This document shows positions 1 through 11,823 of a stretch of DNA of 64,000 nt, one piece after another (within the stretch, counting starts at the first letter, position 1; each line of letters begins with the position of its first letter). Under the pieces are notes generated by a model. That model was given only the letters and a program-made list of their open reading frames with translations. It ran no database searches and was not told the origin of the DNA. The stretch is from Apostichopus japonicus (lineage: Eukaryota > Echinodermata > Holothuroidea > Aspidochirotida > Stichopodidae): assembly GCF_037975245.1 (NCBI RefSeq), contig NC_092576.1, positions 43,655,611 through 43,719,610 on the forward strand, written 5' to 3'. Made by a program: the position numbers and the translations under genes.

Positions 1-839
1 CCCCATCTCTCGTAATGGTTCTTGTTTTTCTTGTGCTTGACGAAGCTCGAATTATTTCATTTCCAATTCCTGCCTTTTCCTTTTTTCTTGTTTCTCACCC
101 TCAAGCTGTTCGATTTTACGTCTGTTCAATTGCCCCCCCCCCCCTCTCTCTCTCTCGGCGTAATTGCTCTGCAACTGCATTTGTGCATGATTCTCTCGTT
201 CCTCAGCAACATGCCTCTGCCTTTCGATTTCTTCACCGTCAAATCGTTTCTGCCTCTCCATTTCCCGCTGCTCCTGTGCCAACTGAAATTCTCTATCGTC
301 TCTTTCGAGGCGCTCTTGTCTTTCTCGGTCTTCCTTCTAAAAACTTTCTTTTCTTTCTTTGTCTTCTTTTTCTTGTCTCTCCCTTCTTTCCTTCTCTTCG
401 GTTTGACGTATCTCCTCATTTAAGCCCTTTTGTTCCTGCAGGTGTTTTTCTGCAGCACTTCGTTCTTTTTCGAATTCCTCTCTTTCTTGTTCAGTGCCAT
501 CATCTTGTTTTGACTTTTCTCTTCAAATTGTTAATAAATTTCGAGTAGTAACTGCTCTGTAGATATGTCCGGGTTGGCTGCAATTATTGTTTCTACTCTA
601 CTCATGATCGATGGATGCCATCTGTTCATGTGACCTTTTAGTCTCGTAGCATCTCTTTCTTGTTGGGCGTTAACAAAGTTGTCGTTGGTTTAGATCTTTG
701 GGCTGTTTGATGTTATCATGCGGTCAACCATTGCTAAGATCTGAGCTCTGTAATGTGACTTTTCGAAGGCTATGCTGGTGTTATTGTCGATGGCTAGCAT
801 TTTCCGTGAAAGTTCATCTAATGATGACAAGACTTTTAT

Positions 840-1572
840 CGTCCTTCTCCTGGTCCTGGTCGTGGTTCTGTTCCTGGTCTTGGTCCTGGTCCTGGTCTTG
901 GTCCTGGTCGTGGTCTTGGTCGTGGTCTTGGTCCTGGTCCTGGTAGTGTTCTGTCCTGGTCCTGGAACTGGTCTTGGTTCTGGTCTTGGTCCTGGTCCTG
1001 TTCCTGGTCTTGGTCCTGGTAGTGTTCTGTCCTGGTCCTGGTCTTGGTCCTGGTCCTGGTCTTGGTCCTGGTCGTGGTCCTGGTAGTGTTCTGTCCTGGT
1101 CCTGGTCCTGGTCTTGGTCCTGGTCTTGGTCCTGGTCCTGGTCCTGGTCCTGGTCTTGGTCCTGGTGCTGGTCCTGGTCCTGGTCCTGGTCCTGGTCCTG
1201 TTCCTTGTCTTGGTCCTGGTCCTGGTAGTGTTCTGTCCTGGTCCTGGTCTTGGTCCTGGTCCTGGTCTTGGTCCTGGTCCTGTTCCTGGTCTTGGTCCTG
1301 GTCCTGGTAGTGTTCTGTCCTGGTCCTGGTCTTGGTCCTGGTCCTGTTCCTGGTCTTGGTCCTGGTCCTGGTAGTGTTCTGTCCTGGTCCTGGTCCTGGT
1401 CTTGGTCCTGGTCCTGGTCCTGGTCTTGGTCCTGGTCCTGGTCCTGGTCCTATTCCTGGTCCTGGTCCTGGTCCTGGATGTTCTGTCCTGGTCTTGGTCC
1501 TGGTCCTGGTCTTGGTCCGGGTCCTGGTCGTGGTCCTGTTCCTGGTCTTGGTCCTGGTCCTGGTAGTGTTCT
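840..1572. repeat. CCTGGT hexamer minisatellite with interspersed TAGTGTTCTGT
   Basis: About 730 bp of CCTGGT/CTTGGT/CGTGGT hexamers. The phrase TAGTGTTCTGT recurs at about 944, 1020, 1084, 1226, 1308, 1372 and 1563, with a decayed copy near 1478, so a higher-order unit of variable length is present. Neither strand can form stops within the hexamer, so all six frames are open; the long open frames (SW, LV, GP on plus; RT, DQ, PG on minus) are by-products. The array sits between two separated halves of the GIMAP relic. Confidence 0.92.
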
Positions 1573-2080
1573 GTCGTTTTCTTTCTATTATCAGCAGTGT
1601 ACACGTGGGTGTACATAAAAATCTATGTATTAAATAATGTCAGTAATGTACGACATCACACGAGAGCTCCAAAATTCATGCCCGTACATTTTTCCATTGA
1701 ACCGGTTTTGCGTGTGCGGGGGACGAGCACAGTTGTACGTGAAATGCGATTAAACAAATTGATATGGTCATCGGAAAGGGTAGAGGGCTGTTAGCTATGG
1801 GCCCATGAGGGATAGTCCAGTGGATATGGTCCAATGATGATTATTTTCTCGGAAGGCCCAGATCCCTGTCAGTCAGGCCCACTTTTGCTCTGAAACTTTG
1901 TATACGAGAGCAGAGCACCAAATGAACAAATCATGGTCTCAATTTGAATATACAAATAACCCGACAATTAACGGAAAAAGGAACATGCAATTAATTGACT
2001 TTGTGATATTTCCTGTTCGGATGATTTTTCCTAACACCACTTTCTTGTTTCTCGAGTCCATAAATTGGTCATTTTACTGA

Positions 2081-2560
2081 TTAAGCAATTCTTCCCCTGC
2101 TGAATGCAAGAAAGTTGCGCTTGACTGGACGTTTTACCCCGACTGTCGATGGAGACGATGGGAGAGGGGCTGGGGTCAGGATTCTTAACTCCATTAAATC
2201 CAAGACGTTTTTGTCCTCAGCAGTAAATCGTGGATCGGCCATATTCATCACGTACACAAAAGCATGCACCCCATCAGGAAATGATTTAGCCATTCTTGCA
2301 AGTTGTTTCAAGATTTGTTTATTACTTTGATGAGTGTCTTGCAAACCCGGAGTGTCCACAACACCTATCTTGCGTCCATCTACTACCTCGGTGAAACATC
2401 TCGATTCTCTAGTTACAGAACTTGCGGTGTAATCTTCTTTACACCTGACTTTTCCAAATATCGTGTTGGCTGTAGCGCTTTTACCTTGCCCCGTTTTGCC
2501 TATGATCACCAGACGTAACCCATTTCTCGCATTGGATTGGGGTGGAATATTAACGTTCAA
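2081..2560 (-). pseudogene. AIG1/GIMAP G-domain exon (G1 to G3)
   Basis: This is the best preserved part of the GIMAP relic. The order is a beta strand LRLVIIG, P-loop GKTGQGKS with SATANTIFG, a switch region with a single T-rich segment, DTPGLQDT (G3), then VHAFVYVMN and RFTAEDKNVLDLME, as in AIG1-family domains. Homology stops at about 2243, where GTTAAG gives a possible splice donor; the last 50 or so codons to the stop at 2081 look like intron read-through. No RNA or peptide evidence is available to me. Confidence 0.75.
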
Positions 2561-2793
2561 CTTATTCTCCGATAAAGAGAAATTGGCAAATTTGTCTCCA
2601 AATCACTTTTCCTGACACAAATTGCCGGATCATCTTTGTGATTACTCCAATCTTTGTCGGCCACGTAAGCATACTGACTACGATCATCAAACGCCATTTT
2701 CGAAAGCTGGAGTCAAATGACTCAACTTGAGCGATATGCATTTACTCCTATGAGTTTGTTAATCTACCAATGTTGAAGACTATAAGTAAACAG

Positions 2794-3020
2794 TTATGGA
2801 ACGCAAAATGGGAACAATTAAACAACAACAACGTTTTTACACATATGACTTTATCGATTCAAGTGACGACGCCGTGATTTGATGTAATGATGTTATTAAT
2901 TCTTATGTGAAACAACAACATAAATGTCTACGTTAACTGCACTGATAACTAACTGACAACAGAAAATGACGGCGCTATTTCACTTAATATATTAAAGACA
3001 TACATCGACGAGGTACATCT
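2794..3020. repeat. Left arm of a ~230-260 bp inverted duplication
   Basis: Reads TTATGGAACGCAAAA, then a stretch with GTGATTTGAT, GACAACAGAAAATGACGGCG and GACATACATCGACG. The reverse complement of 3892-4158 contains the same blocks in the same order with small indels. It lies just 5' of the start of the GIMAP relic, so it may be a duplicated upstream region rather than a transposon. Confidence 0.8.
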
Positions 3021-3891
3021 ATTGAATGATATAAGCGGTGAGTGATACCCATGGTGCACGTGAATAAATAACCAACATACAGTGTAATTAAGCCAACATT
3101 TATTACGTTTCCTTTTTGTCGATTAAGTCAAAATTGTAGACCATTATGCGCTCGAATCGAGTAAAATAATGCAAAACAACACTTTTCATCAACCTATTAA
3201 AGCGCATGTGTCTGTGAGTGGGCCTTCGGCAATGTGCCACTCCTCCCATCCCCTCACCCCGTCGACGGTTACAGTTTGACTGCGTCTCGTTCATGTAGTG
3301 TGAAGTTCATCCTAAAGTGCATGCGGTGCGTTGAAATTCTAACATATAATGTCATGTAAACCTAAACGATAAATAAGGTGACCAGACGTCCTCCAATGGT
3401 TCCTAAAACCCCTATATTATACCTTAGTATCCTAAAAAACGGCTGAATATGAAATAAAACTCATATTCAAGCTTACACTGGCTGTTACTCCTAACAATTC
3501 AACCCATAACCTTGATACCTATCACTAGCTCATGAGCCTGGGGTTGTCGTGTTTGTCCTTATATTAAATATATGTATTACACTGGCTCAGATAGCAGCAA
3601 AACTTACTCCTCGTTCGAAATGGAGAGTAACTTATTCCCCATATCCTAATTCTCGAAGAGTGTCTTCCATTGTACAGTTGTATATTTTATTCCAAATCCG
3701 TGTTGATTATCCAAAGATGATTCGCTGGGCTGAAAACAAACCTCATTAGCCCAAATCAGAGCTGTATATATATATATGGCTACAAAAAGTAGAAGCGCGC
3801 CATCACTTCGTTGCGTGATATTACGTTGTCACATGAATTTATACCGTTGGATAAAAATAATATATACACATAGAAATTGTTTCAATTTCTA

Positions 3892-4158
3892 TGCATCTAC
3901 AGCGTCGATGTATGTCTTTATTTCCGTTAAGTTTAATAGCGCCGTCATCTTCTGTTGTCAGACTGAAATATGATGGTAATGTATTTTTTTACTTTGTTTC
4001 TATACTATTTTACGTAGCTGTTGTAGACACTTATGTTGTAGCTGCACATACGTATAACAATATTATATCAAATCACGCCGTCGTCATTTGAATATATATA
4101 GTCACTTATGTAATACACATTGTTGTTGCTTGAATTTTCCCTTTTTTGCGTTCCATAA
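3892..4158. repeat. Right arm of the inverted duplication
   Basis: The reverse complement matches 2794-3020 block by block, with a roughly 35-bp insertion. Its outer edge is TGCGTTCCATAA and its inner edge abuts a perfect 11-bp-stem hairpin (CATAGAAATTG / CAATTTCTATG) at 3869-3893. I see no recoverable coding sequence beyond this arm. Confidence 0.8.
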
Positions 4159-4325
4159 ACAGTTATCGTCCGATGTATGACACTAGTCACTCATATATTA
4201 CTCGCTATTGAGTTTAGGTCAAAGGTTAATATTAACGAACGACTAACCTTTTTCTCTACATTCAATTGCTATGCCTGGAAATCAGCTGGATTGGTAAGCG
4301 ACACTACAAGAACAGTCTCGCATAT

Positions 4326-5613
4326 AATGTCTACATATCTCCATTGTTTATATAAGTACCTTATCAAGATATCTTCTTACTAATGAGTCTTTCTGCAATG
4401 CCCTTTTTCGGGAGTATACATAGCCGGGGATAATGTGTGAGACAGAATATGTATAAAGATTGGATTTTGTTATCAGACCATTTAAAGGAACGAAGAAAAA
4501 AATCAGAAGAAAAATCTAAATCAAATTGGGATTGATTCAACGCAAATTTTACAAACAGTTTGAACTGATTGTTAATATCAGATACAACATATCGTATCAA
4601 TTCACCTAGTTGGGGCAATGTTGTTTTCTAAACTGTTGCGTCATTCCCCGCTTCAGAGCACTCGTATTGTCAGTACTCGCAGTATTAATATCAGGTTTCT
4701 ATCAGATCAAAGCCAGGAACTGTTTGTACTGTCAATATCAGTGCTTTGAAGCATGATATTGGAGAACGGTTTAGAGAGGTATTAGCATTAGAAAATTGTC
4801 CCAACTGGCTCTACCAAGTCCAATATATCCAGCATATTCATGATTCTTCTCAATACAGTATTGTCTTGATGTTATTGTATTCTCATGGAGTTATGCCATT
4901 ACAAGCCTTTCATGAAACGGTGTACACAGATAGGCTATTGAACTGCAGCTATGTTCGTCAGAACAAATTATCACAAAGTATGCCTTGTTTATTTTCAAAT
5001 GTTGAAGAATATAAGTAAACATTCATCGTCCGATATTTTGCCATTGTCTAAACAAGTTGGGATGGGAAAAAGTCTTCACGGTGATGTTTTTACTGAATGG
5101 GGTGAGGTCCCTTAAGAACCACCAATTAAGCACCTGCTAAAGAAGGGAAAGCTTGGGCAGAAATTGAGCTAGAAAAGGTCCTCGCGATTAGTTGTGAAAG
5201 ACTGACACAGGACCAGGTTACTGTAAAGTCGTCGACTATTTACATAAAGCCTTATTGAACAAATAGATTTATCATAGTTAACCTTCAGACTTAACACGAA
5301 GTATGCCTTGTTTATTGGATTTATCTTCCAGTGTTGAAGAATATAAGTAAACAGCCACCGCACGATATTTTTACCATTGTCTACCACATATTTATCGCTA
5401 TTGAGTTAATGTCAAAGCTCATTATTGATGATTGCAAACAAAATTGCCTGATTTCAGCTGCCTTGGAAATCAAAACTGCAAGAATTGTTTACCAGTCTCA
5501 CAAGTAATTTATTCATGCTACTTAAATTGCTATCTTTATCCGGGAAGCAGGTTTAATGTCTACATATCTCCATTGTTAATATAAGTACCTTATCAAGATA
5601 TCTTCTTGCTAAA
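4326..5613. repeat. Direct duplication about 1.2 kb apart
   Basis: A block beginning AATGTCTACATATCTCC and ending near AAGATATCTTCTT occurs at 4326-4385 and again at 5554-5613. Less conserved matches precede both copies (CGCTATTGAGTT, TGGAAATCA, GTCTCxCA). A second motif, GTTGAAGAATATAAGTAAACA, occurs near 5000 and 5332, with a relative near 2772. This looks like an old tandem duplication of roughly 1.2 kb. Confidence 0.6.
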
Positions 5614-5633
5614 GAGTCCTCGTCCAATGACAT

Positions 5634-7888
5634 TTAATTGGAATGTAAATAGCTGGAGACAGAATTGAACTTTTTTATTCATTACACGTCTTTGTAACAC
5701 AAATTCCTTGATATTTACAAAAAATATATTTATTTTTGTTAATGCAGTCGGGTATAAACGAAGTGTGACGAAGTAGTATTTTAACACATGTAAATCACAT
5801 TTTTTATCGTTAGTGATCACTGTATCAGCAATATCTCTTTTATGGCTTGATCTCATAAGTTTACACTGTTAATCTGAACGACATTAGCCTCTACAGTGGC
5901 AATAAAGATAAGCAATACAATTTATTGCATAAGTTAGTATAAAAAAGTGTCCAATTATTGAAAATAACTTTACTTTGTATGTTTTACTTTAAACCACCCC
6001 AATCTTTATTCTTCAAATGAAAACAAAAAGTGATAATAGTTATACAATTCAAAAAAATTATAATTAATTCTACAAAACACTATTACATTAGCTCAAACGT
6101 AAGTTAGCTCATACTTATGACTAAAGTAAATATCCATTGTTCATTGTAAAACATGAAATGGAATCAATTTTAAGGGCGTTTGCTAAACCAACATACCGAT
6201 TCATGATGTAAAATTGACGTTTTAATTTGTATTCCAGTATGCAAGTACTTGATTGATTATGATTCCCATGACAATTTCTTTTTGGTAAAATATGTGAATT
6301 TTCTAGCATATTTTAAGTACCGGCAAAACCAGTTGCAAAATATTATTTTGATAGGATTGTAGTTTAGAGAAACTAATGACTGCCCGGTTGATAATCCTAT
6401 GCAATTGTGAAACCATGTAAAGTAATATTTACATAAAATTACAAATAACAACTACCGGTTCAGCTGACCTAATATGTCTTGACACAATTTTGCCAGCAAT
6501 GCGCATTGAATTTTGAAAAAAAAATACAGCCGAACTTTTCAACCTCAGATACATTTCAATATGCTCAAAGTGTGTATACACTTTCATAAATATCTAGACG
6601 TAGAGACCACATTACTTTTGTGATTTAATGTGTAAGTCAATGTGGTGTTTAATGGGCGTATTCTGCCTTAATCGAAATGTCAAATTTTTCATTTTTAGTG
6701 ATAGAAGTCCCAAGTTTGCACCAAAATAGTTGCTATGGTGTGTTAAAATGGTTTTCAAGAAAACGTCTAGAAATTTCACGTTTGGGTGAGTTTAACTCAT
6801 AAGTTAGTACTAGAGCCTAAAAGCACTACAAAGAGCATGTGCGATTCTGTAAATGAGACTAGAACAGCCTTCTGTGCACGTCTGATCAGTTTTTCCTCCC
6901 CAATAAACTATTAGGTCATTAAGCCCTGACCGACCAAAGCTTCCGTACTTTGGTTCCTCCAACCTGCTAAGTAGGTGCCAAATGCACGAATTTCAAACTC
7001 CGTCAGAATCAGAGCCAAATGCCTGCAGTGTGTGTGTGTGTGACACGAACGACTAAGTTCGGTAAAATTTGACTTCTGTGTGTATCTAAAATACATGGTA
7101 ATCATATTTCAAGTTTTTTGTAACAAAAGTTGGATTTAAATAGTATTTAAATAAGGACAAAAACTCAGTTTCAATGCATGAAATACCGATGATATTGTTA
7201 GCTTAGGCCTAGGCCTCATGTTCATAATAGCGCTACGTTAGTATCCTAGACCAAGTATAAAACCAGCTGCAGAAAAAAAAAACGTTGTATGAGGTCTTAT
7301 CATAAGTGAGTGGCTGCTGAGTGCTAATACCTTGCACAGAGAATGTTTTGAGTCATATTTAGCATATAATCAACAAAGGTATGCCATTTTCTGCTCCTGC
7401 ATATGTTCATCGAGGGGTTGTGAGCCTACTCACTGTCATTAATTTTCTGTTGTTTTGTAAATGTTCATGCAAGTTGATGTGCTAAATCCTCAGCATTCAC
7501 AGCTATAAACGATGAATGGGTGTGGTGTCAATAAACTCGACTAGTTAGATGAGGTAATAGCACATCCCAAACAACTTTGACAGCAAAAACAGATATCCTG
7601 ATGCTTCTATGGGAAATTGTCTGTAGTAACTATAGGAACCAGTGCTTGCCACCATTGGAGAATAAGATAATTTGTCGTTGTTGTTCTTTGCAGAGCAACA
7701 AATTTGAATGTTTTATCATGAAATAAGCCCCCACCCCCTATCCACCTCAATCCCATATAACTGTATTTAATACAATGTAACAACCTATGCCCAACTTTTA
7801 GCTGGACTGGATATGTTATTGATGTGAACTGTGTATCTAGATAGCATTTCAGTAAGCTTTCCTTTAGACTACTGTACATAATATTACA
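5634..7888. other. Non-coding AT-rich stretch, no supported gene
   Basis: Only short, unconserved open frames. A (TG)n tract lies at about 7028-7041 and a CCTAGGCCTAGG-type palindromic patch near 7205. I see no RNA gene or transposon ends here. Confidence 0.5.
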
Positions 7889-8398
7889 ATGAGGCTGTGG
7901 TTTACAAATCCGATAATTCAGCTTTTGGCACAGAACTCCTTCAGCTTTCTTATTTTATTCTTAGTAAATTTAAAGTTGCATTATGGAGTGACATGTAACA
8001 AAATGTTCCAAACAGGTCAGGAATACATTCGGGTATGTCCTGTAGGTCAGTTTGGGAGGAATCAGCTGAGCTAATCATAAGTAGTTTTCATCACTTTTCA
8101 AAGCCAGAGACGCAAAAGGCCCACCCCCATTCCTGTTTGACTCTTTTCTGAGTGGTGTTGCTGCAGGTAGGGCAAGCCAGAACAAGTGGACTGTGATCAG
8201 GGATACCAATAAAACCTGCAAGAATCATAAATGCACCCAAATTGGTCCAGCTTATCAAAATTGATGACTGGAAGTGTTGTTGCAGACGTAGACCTGGTTA
8301 CTACTTACGCAGTATTGCTCATATGTGCATTTACACACCGTGCACCGTTCATACTGAAATCTCTTCGACAATAATCTGTATGGTTACCTAATGAAACT
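7889..8398 (+). pseudogene. Possible remnant of a secreted cysteine-rich (TNFR-CRD-like) gene
   Basis: An open frame of 61 codons from 7889 has a hydrophobic N-terminus (FSFLILFLVNL) resembling a signal peptide, followed by TCNKMFQTGQEYIRVCPVGQFG. Further on, separate plus-strand frames read TNKTCKNHKCTQIGPAYQN then stop, and DWKCCCRRRPGYYLRSIAHM then C-I-Y-T-P-C. Cysteine spacing with PGYYL is reminiscent of TNF-receptor cysteine-rich domains. The pieces are in different frames with stops and no convincing splice sites join them. Chance cysteine-rich reading is a real alternative. Confidence 0.22.
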
Positions 8399-10539
8399 GT
8401 CCCCCTGTCGATTCATGGCCTTTTCCCCGAGGAAGAACCTTTGGCTGGTATGATATCGACTCTACATGGAGCACTCTTGTCACCAGACAATACATTCCCA
8501 GGTAGACATGGCCAAGGGTGATGAATATTTTAAATGCATTTACGTAGACTTCAACACAAGTATTACGTGTACATGAACATATATCATAATAAAGGGACCC
8601 CTGTACTAATGTCAAATAATAGTACCAGAAACAGTCAAATTCGATATACGTTTGCCAACGGGAAAAGGTACATTGAACATTTATATTTCACACAGTTAGA
8701 TGTATGAATAAATATTAACACTTAGTAGTTTGGTCATAAGATCATTCAGCGCAAAAAAAAAAGGTCAAGCCGTTGATGGTAGGGAGTGTTGTTCCCTTGT
8801 AAATCCTTTTGTTCTTACTTTCTTATAATTCATTACCTTTGTAATTGTATTCGCAACTTAATGTAGTGCTTAGATATTCGGGCTCAACATGATATTATGC
8901 ACACAGACCTATCACGTTAGACGTACACAAAGTGTGCAGAGTAATATCTCATCCAGGGCCTTTGTTGATTTTCAAACCGAAAGTGTATTCTTCTATATAG
9001 GTTCAAAGTCTGACACGTTTGGATCGTTGCTGATTATATTGTTCTACTTCAACGGACGTATTGGTTTCTGCAAGGACCAAAATGGATACTAGAAATATGA
9101 AAATATTACTGTAAGGAGACGATTTCACCAGGAAACTAGAGGAGCGTTCGCACCAGAGGTAAGACTAACACACAAATGACAATTTAACAATATAATGTTA
9201 TAATACGCTTTAGGTGTATCAGTGATATACGGGCAGGGAACCAGATCAACACATGCGGTTACCATCACTGTTGATTTAGACCTGAACAGAATCCAGCATC
9301 GTATGGTCTTAGACAAGAAAACAGACAGTTGAGGTGTAATGTCAAATTGAGTCAGAATTAAAGTAAGTGTATAGCATAAGTTAAGAAAAGATAGTTGTAA
9401 GGTGTAGTCAATGCATAAGTGTAATGTATACAAATCTAAGAGCAATATACGTAATGCAATAACATCACCATGTATGTAATTCTAAAGCCTATACATAAAA
9501 GGATGTATATATGTGTGTTGCTGTACACATATGTATATTGCAACTGTATGCGTTAATATGCATATCCATACATACATATATAAGGCCAGTATTAATGTTA
9601 GTGTATATATACATCTAAAGGAAACATATACATAATACATAATACATCAGCATTCGGGTTTTGTGTTAATGTACACATTTATTTGGCCATTATATGTGCG
9701 TTACTATGCACTAAGATATATCCACTGTATGCCTTAATACAAACATATCTAACACCGTTTACCCTATAGTTGAATATGTACACATACATAAGTTCAGCAT
9801 TGTGTTATACTTAATAGCAATATGATACATATAGATTGAAGACAAGTACAAACATTGATTCTATGTCTATAAATTATGGAAAAGCAAAACTTAAGAAACT
9901 ATAGAACACCATCATAAACATTTTATCCAAATGCCAAAACCCAAATCGAGGAATGAAGATTATGTTTTGCGGTATCAATTTAATACACTACGACCAGTAT
10001 AAAACATTATTAAACAGCATATTACATACTTAATACTATAAAATTGGATTAAACAATAATGTTTAATAATGCCATGCATATATTTCCGTTACTACATATC
10101 AATATAAGGCCCCTAATGAGATACTACATACATATTATTACATAGCTCAGGATATAGTATAATAATAAATACTACAACATACGGAATATGCAATAATTTG
10201 GGTTACCGTATACGATTTTATAAAACCATAATACAACAGTTAACACATAGCATGCACAGATCTAACTCAGGATATCAATTAAATTATTTTTAACAGAGGT
10301 CTTATTCGATATTGTTACATCACAGGAACCCCAGGGTAGGAAAAGTAAATTTCGAAAATAATCACCATTTAAAAACTCATTCCTGTTTCAGTAAATTGTA
10401 AGTTACATCAATATTTTCATCGTTGTGTTTGAAATGAAGATTCTGTTCCCCAAAACTAATGTAACCATAAACAAATGCAATGTAAATGACGTTTGATAAT
10501 TATTTATTTTGTACAGAATAAACTACATTTAGACAATAC
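8399..10539. other. AT-rich non-coding stretch
   Basis: No gene supported. From about 9470 to 10400 the sequence is rich in TACATA/TATGTA words and imperfect short repeats such as ACTGTATGC[GC]TTAATA (about 9545 and 9725), but without a clear period. Confidence 0.5.
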
Positions 10540-10955
10540 ATAACACATGTTAAGCTAAACTGTAACATATATTTGTTATCATTGTAAGTTTTTGTAAGTT
10601 TATTTGTTGTTCCTGTACATTAATCCTACACATACCACCTGTTAGGCTAAACTGCAACATATACATGTTATCATCGTAAGATGTTGTTAGTTTATTTGTA
10701 GTTCCTGTACATGAACCCTATACATAACATATGTTAGGCTAAACTGCACCATATACTTGTTATCATTGTTAGATGTTGTTCGTTCATTTTTGTTCTTGTA
10801 CATTAAACCTGCACATACCACCTGTTCGGCTAAACTGCAACATACACTTGTTATCATTGTAAGATGTTCATTTATTTGTTGTTCTTGTACATAAACCATA
10901 TACATAAAATATGTTAAGCTTAACTGTAGCGCATACATTTTGTATCATTGAACGC
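10540..10955. repeat. Tandem repeat, ~92 bp unit, alternating A/B copies
   Basis: Five copies of a unit containing GTTAGGCTAAACTG, ACATATACTTGTTATCATTG, TAAGATGTT and TTTGTTGTTCCTGTACAT. Copies 1, 3 and 5 begin TACATAA[CA]A[CT]ATGTTA; copies 2 and 4 begin CACATACCACCTGTT. The alternation implies a dimeric higher-order unit of about 184 bp. Confidence 0.85.
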
Positions 10956-11220
10956 TCTGTCTCTGTTTTGCAACTGTTAAAAATTTCCCTAAGTTCTAAT
11001 CTATTCTCCAGTATATCTAGATTACATTTTAGATCACAATATAAATTCAAATCATTTTACATGAGATCTATAAAAAATATGTGAGTTCCTAGTAAACCGC
11101 AATCCACACTCGTCTCATTCCGTCTTTCACATCATGTTCACTCCCATATCGTATATATTAGCAATATGTCAAACTGGCATACAGTGATTCAATCTAAACA
11201 ATGAAGACTCGTGTTTTTGA

Positions 11221-11252
11221 AGGTCAGAGGTCATCACGCAACCAGTGCGTGA
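11221..11252 (+). promoter_or_regulatory. Composite DR1 plus 7-5-7 inverted repeat upstream of NLR-A
   Basis: AGGTCAGAGGTCA at 11221-11233 is a perfect direct repeat with 1-bp spacing, the known binding pattern of RXR/HNF4/COUP-TF-type nuclear receptors. With no gap it is followed by TCACGCA, 5 nt, TGCGTGA, a perfect 7-bp inverted repeat containing GCGTG, the core recognised by AhR/HIF-type bHLH-PAS factors. A 26/32 match occurs upstream of NLR-B at 24093-24124. It lies about 570 bp before the 5'UTR splice acceptor of NLR-A. Function is inferred from motif identity and conservation only. Confidence 0.55.
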
Positions 11253-11823
11253 CATGGTTCTTTACTTGTTATCTTTATGTTTATATTCCAGGGGTATTTA
11301 CATTGTAAAGCTGTATCGCTACGAGTAATCCTTATCTCGATGAGTCTCCCTATAATAAATACAATAATCATAATGGACGTTTGTAGTGCAATGAATACGG
11401 AGGCCAGTACTACACACCACGACAATCTAAAACAATATGGATTGTACAATATATGTAGTTTTAATGTACCCCTGAAGTAAACTGCGCAGTTGAGCAGAGG
11501 ATCGTTTTGCATTTAATATCACAAGATATATTCAGCAGTTGAAATCAATATCACATAGTATAGTTGCCATTAACAGCACACTTGAATTAAACTATGTATA
11601 GAGGAGCACCATGGTTATTGGATACAGTTTCTAATAACTTACATATTAAATACAATAAACTTACACATCGGCAAAGAAAATCATGAATACAATATTGACT
11701 TCTTATGATATTTAATTGTAACTAGTGTATTGCTAACTGGAATTCGTGTTGTTTTTCTTTACCTTTTATAAACCTGTCTAATACACACATAACTACTTTC
11801 ACTTTCTTTCAGACATTTGCATT

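Larger units (their letters stand above)
1..2697 (-). pseudogene. Decayed GIMAP/AIG1-type GTPase with coiled-coil tail
   Basis: Reads on the minus strand from an ATG at 2697. A 46-codon N-terminal frame ends at TGA 2557-2559; shifting frame near 2568-2590 joins it to an AIG1-type G domain (2560 down to about 2243) with G1 GKTGQGKSATANTI, G3 DTPG and the helix ending EDKNVLDLME. The G4 (TKxD-like) segment is not found in any frame between 1617 and 2243. The C-terminal AIG1 piece (AIDNN, then the helix ending VDRMITSN) reappears at about 850-693, after the CCTGGT minisatellite. A charged Glu/Arg/Gln coiled coil then runs off the left edge. In-frame stops lie at 690-692, 531-533, 337-339 and 52-54, and the frame shifts between about 530 and 500. 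The family comprises immune-related membrane or septin-like GTPases. Several independent lesions make a functional product unlikely; unrecognised introns could explain one or two of them but not all. Confidence 0.78.

Noticed and set aside
690-1616. 308-codon minus-strand frame rich in DQ/RT/PG dipeptides
   Set aside because: Product of the stop-free CCTGGT hexamer; only its last ~50 codons are real AIG1 homology, and the array itself is not a protein domain.
698-1637. Plus-strand frames of SW/LV/GP repeats
   Set aside because: Same minisatellite read in other frames.
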